In this document: positions 55,574-56,504 of the stretch, piece by piece
Layout: every line of letters starts with the position of its first letter
Position numbering within the stretch: the first letter of the stretch is position 1
Assembly (NCBI GenBank): GCA_019400425.1
Contig: JAFREE010000158.1
Span: 1-56,504 of the forward strand
Source of the DNA: Hymenochaete sp. R1
Lineage: Eukaryota > Basidiomycota > Agaricomycetes > Hymenochaetales > Hymenochaetaceae
Direction of reading: 5' to 3'
Length of the DNA stretch: 56,504 nucleotides
Translations under genes and position numbers: made by a program
The notes under the pieces: generated by a model
Told to the model about the DNA's origin: nothing
Databases searched by the model: none
The model's input: the letters and a program-made list of their open reading frames with translations, nothing else

Positions 55574-56504
55574 CTATACCGGAGAACCGTCGCTGTCCGA
55601 AGCTGAAGGACCGATAGAAAATCCATTCGTCGACTTCACCCTCCCCAAAACCGATCCAGAATGAAAACTCTCCTCCTTCACCAGCAAAGTAGTCACCAAC
55701 TCGATCTGACTGTCGATATGTCGCTGACTCGTCGTCCACATCGTAGCAAACACCACTCCAAGTATCCCAACATACACACTAATCAGACCTAAATATGTGC
55801 TGCGCAGGAAAGACGGGTCGATCAACAAAAAACAAATTAGAGCGACATCAATCGCTATAGGGAAAAGAAAGTTCTCGAGTGCGATGAAGAATAAGCTCCT
55901 AAGGCGGGAAAGTGTCGATTCTAACAGTCCTCAAAACATCAATATCCAACGATCGGAAACCATTGGTAGTTAATCCACTTACGATGTCGAGATCTCCAGT
56001 CTTTCCTTCCACAAAGATCAACAGTCCGGAGCTTGTTGAGGAAGAAGATAGAACAGTACCTGAAAATATTATCAGATGCTTGACCCGCAAATAATACAAT
56101 CAATCTCACTCACGAGTTATCAATCACTTTCAGTATCCAAGCCGTCACCAACCATGGATTACGAAACCAAAGTGCAGCGACCGCATCATTCGTATCATCT
56201 GCTCTACCAGCTCTATAGAACTGAGGCAAGAACACAGATATCATTCCCAATCTTGCGCATTTCACCATCACTGGTACCGCTAGAACGCAAATTATCCTCC
56301 ACCACTTCGTACATCGGATGGGATAGAATGCGAGGATCCGTGTCAAAAGGACTGAATCCACCAGTACAGACGACAAAATGCAGAATGCCATCGTTGCCGT
56401 GTACAGACAAGGAGCAGATCCAACTGCCGGATTCAATTTCTTCAACACCTTCCATTCCGTCCCAATGGCTAGTCCTGCTTGAACGAGTCCAAAGACACAG
56501 ACGA
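55574..56504 (-). CDS. Multi-helix membrane protein, partial (5' part beyond window end)
   Basis: The - strand frame enters at the window end as VCVFGLVQAGLAIGTEWKVL and continues through hydrophobic segments (CLYTATMAFCILSSVLVDSV, WWRIICVLAVPVMVKCARLG, NPWLVTAWILKVIDNS). One or more short introns near 55900-56110 lead to the last exon. That exon has a membrane segment (IAIDVALICFLLIDPSFLRS, LGLISVYVGILGVVFATMWT) and a hydrophilic tail ending SDSDGSPV at 55574. The arrangement suggests another Agaricomycete-type multi-helix protein, not clearly homologous to the one at 50983-52449. The start and first helices are outside the window. Confidence 0.65.

Overview
The window looks like nuclear DNA of an Agaricomycete (mushroom-forming basidiomycete). 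Most genes are cut by many short introns of about 50-65 nt with GT-AG borders. The products are typical of that group: a GH18 chitinase, a chitin-synthase activator ending in a CaaX box, a Zn2Cys6 regulator with the usual basidiomycete linker, an ammonium transporter, ubiquilin, a PLAC8 protein, a P450, Agaricomycete-type seven-helix membrane proteins and a many-fingered C2H2 protein. I see no prokaryotic features, CRISPR array, tRNA or rRNA.

Layout. 0-6 kb: the last exon of an unknown + strand gene, then SKT5/CHS4 and a class III chitinase, both on the - strand. 6.9-12.3 kb: two members (A1, A2) of an unrecognised intronless gene family flank a CaaX-box protein of unknown function. 12.9-19.7 kb: a Zn2Cys6 transcription factor (-) is divergent from an MFS transporter (+). 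19.7-24.6 kb is gene-poor, with one possible small spliced gene. 24.6-38.0 kb: six more copies of the intronless family (B1, B2 on +; B3 pseudogene, B4, B5, B6 on -) lie around an ammonium transporter gene. 39.4-44.4 kb: PLAC8 protein, DSK2/ubiquilin and a second MFS transporter that is a paralogue of the first. 45.3-50.2 kb: a secreted protein made of two tandem copies of one domain, and a cytochrome P450. 50.4-56.5 kb: a degraded fragment and a full copy of a seven-helix membrane protein gene, a C2H2 protein, and a second membrane protein gene running off the window end.

The most unusual content is the eight-copy intronless family. Its members are about 320-360 residues, charged and probably helical. 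Most have an N-terminal basic cluster resembling a nuclear localisation signal, and they share C-terminal blocks. One copy is dead through two in-frame stop codons. I cannot assign it to a named family. Other notable points are a 7-nt and a 14-nt microexon, a GC-AG intron in one of two MFS paralogues, and an intron present in only one of the two repeats of the duplicated secreted protein. All exon borders were placed by eye from splice consensus and reading frame. Spans of multi-exon genes are more reliable than individual borders.
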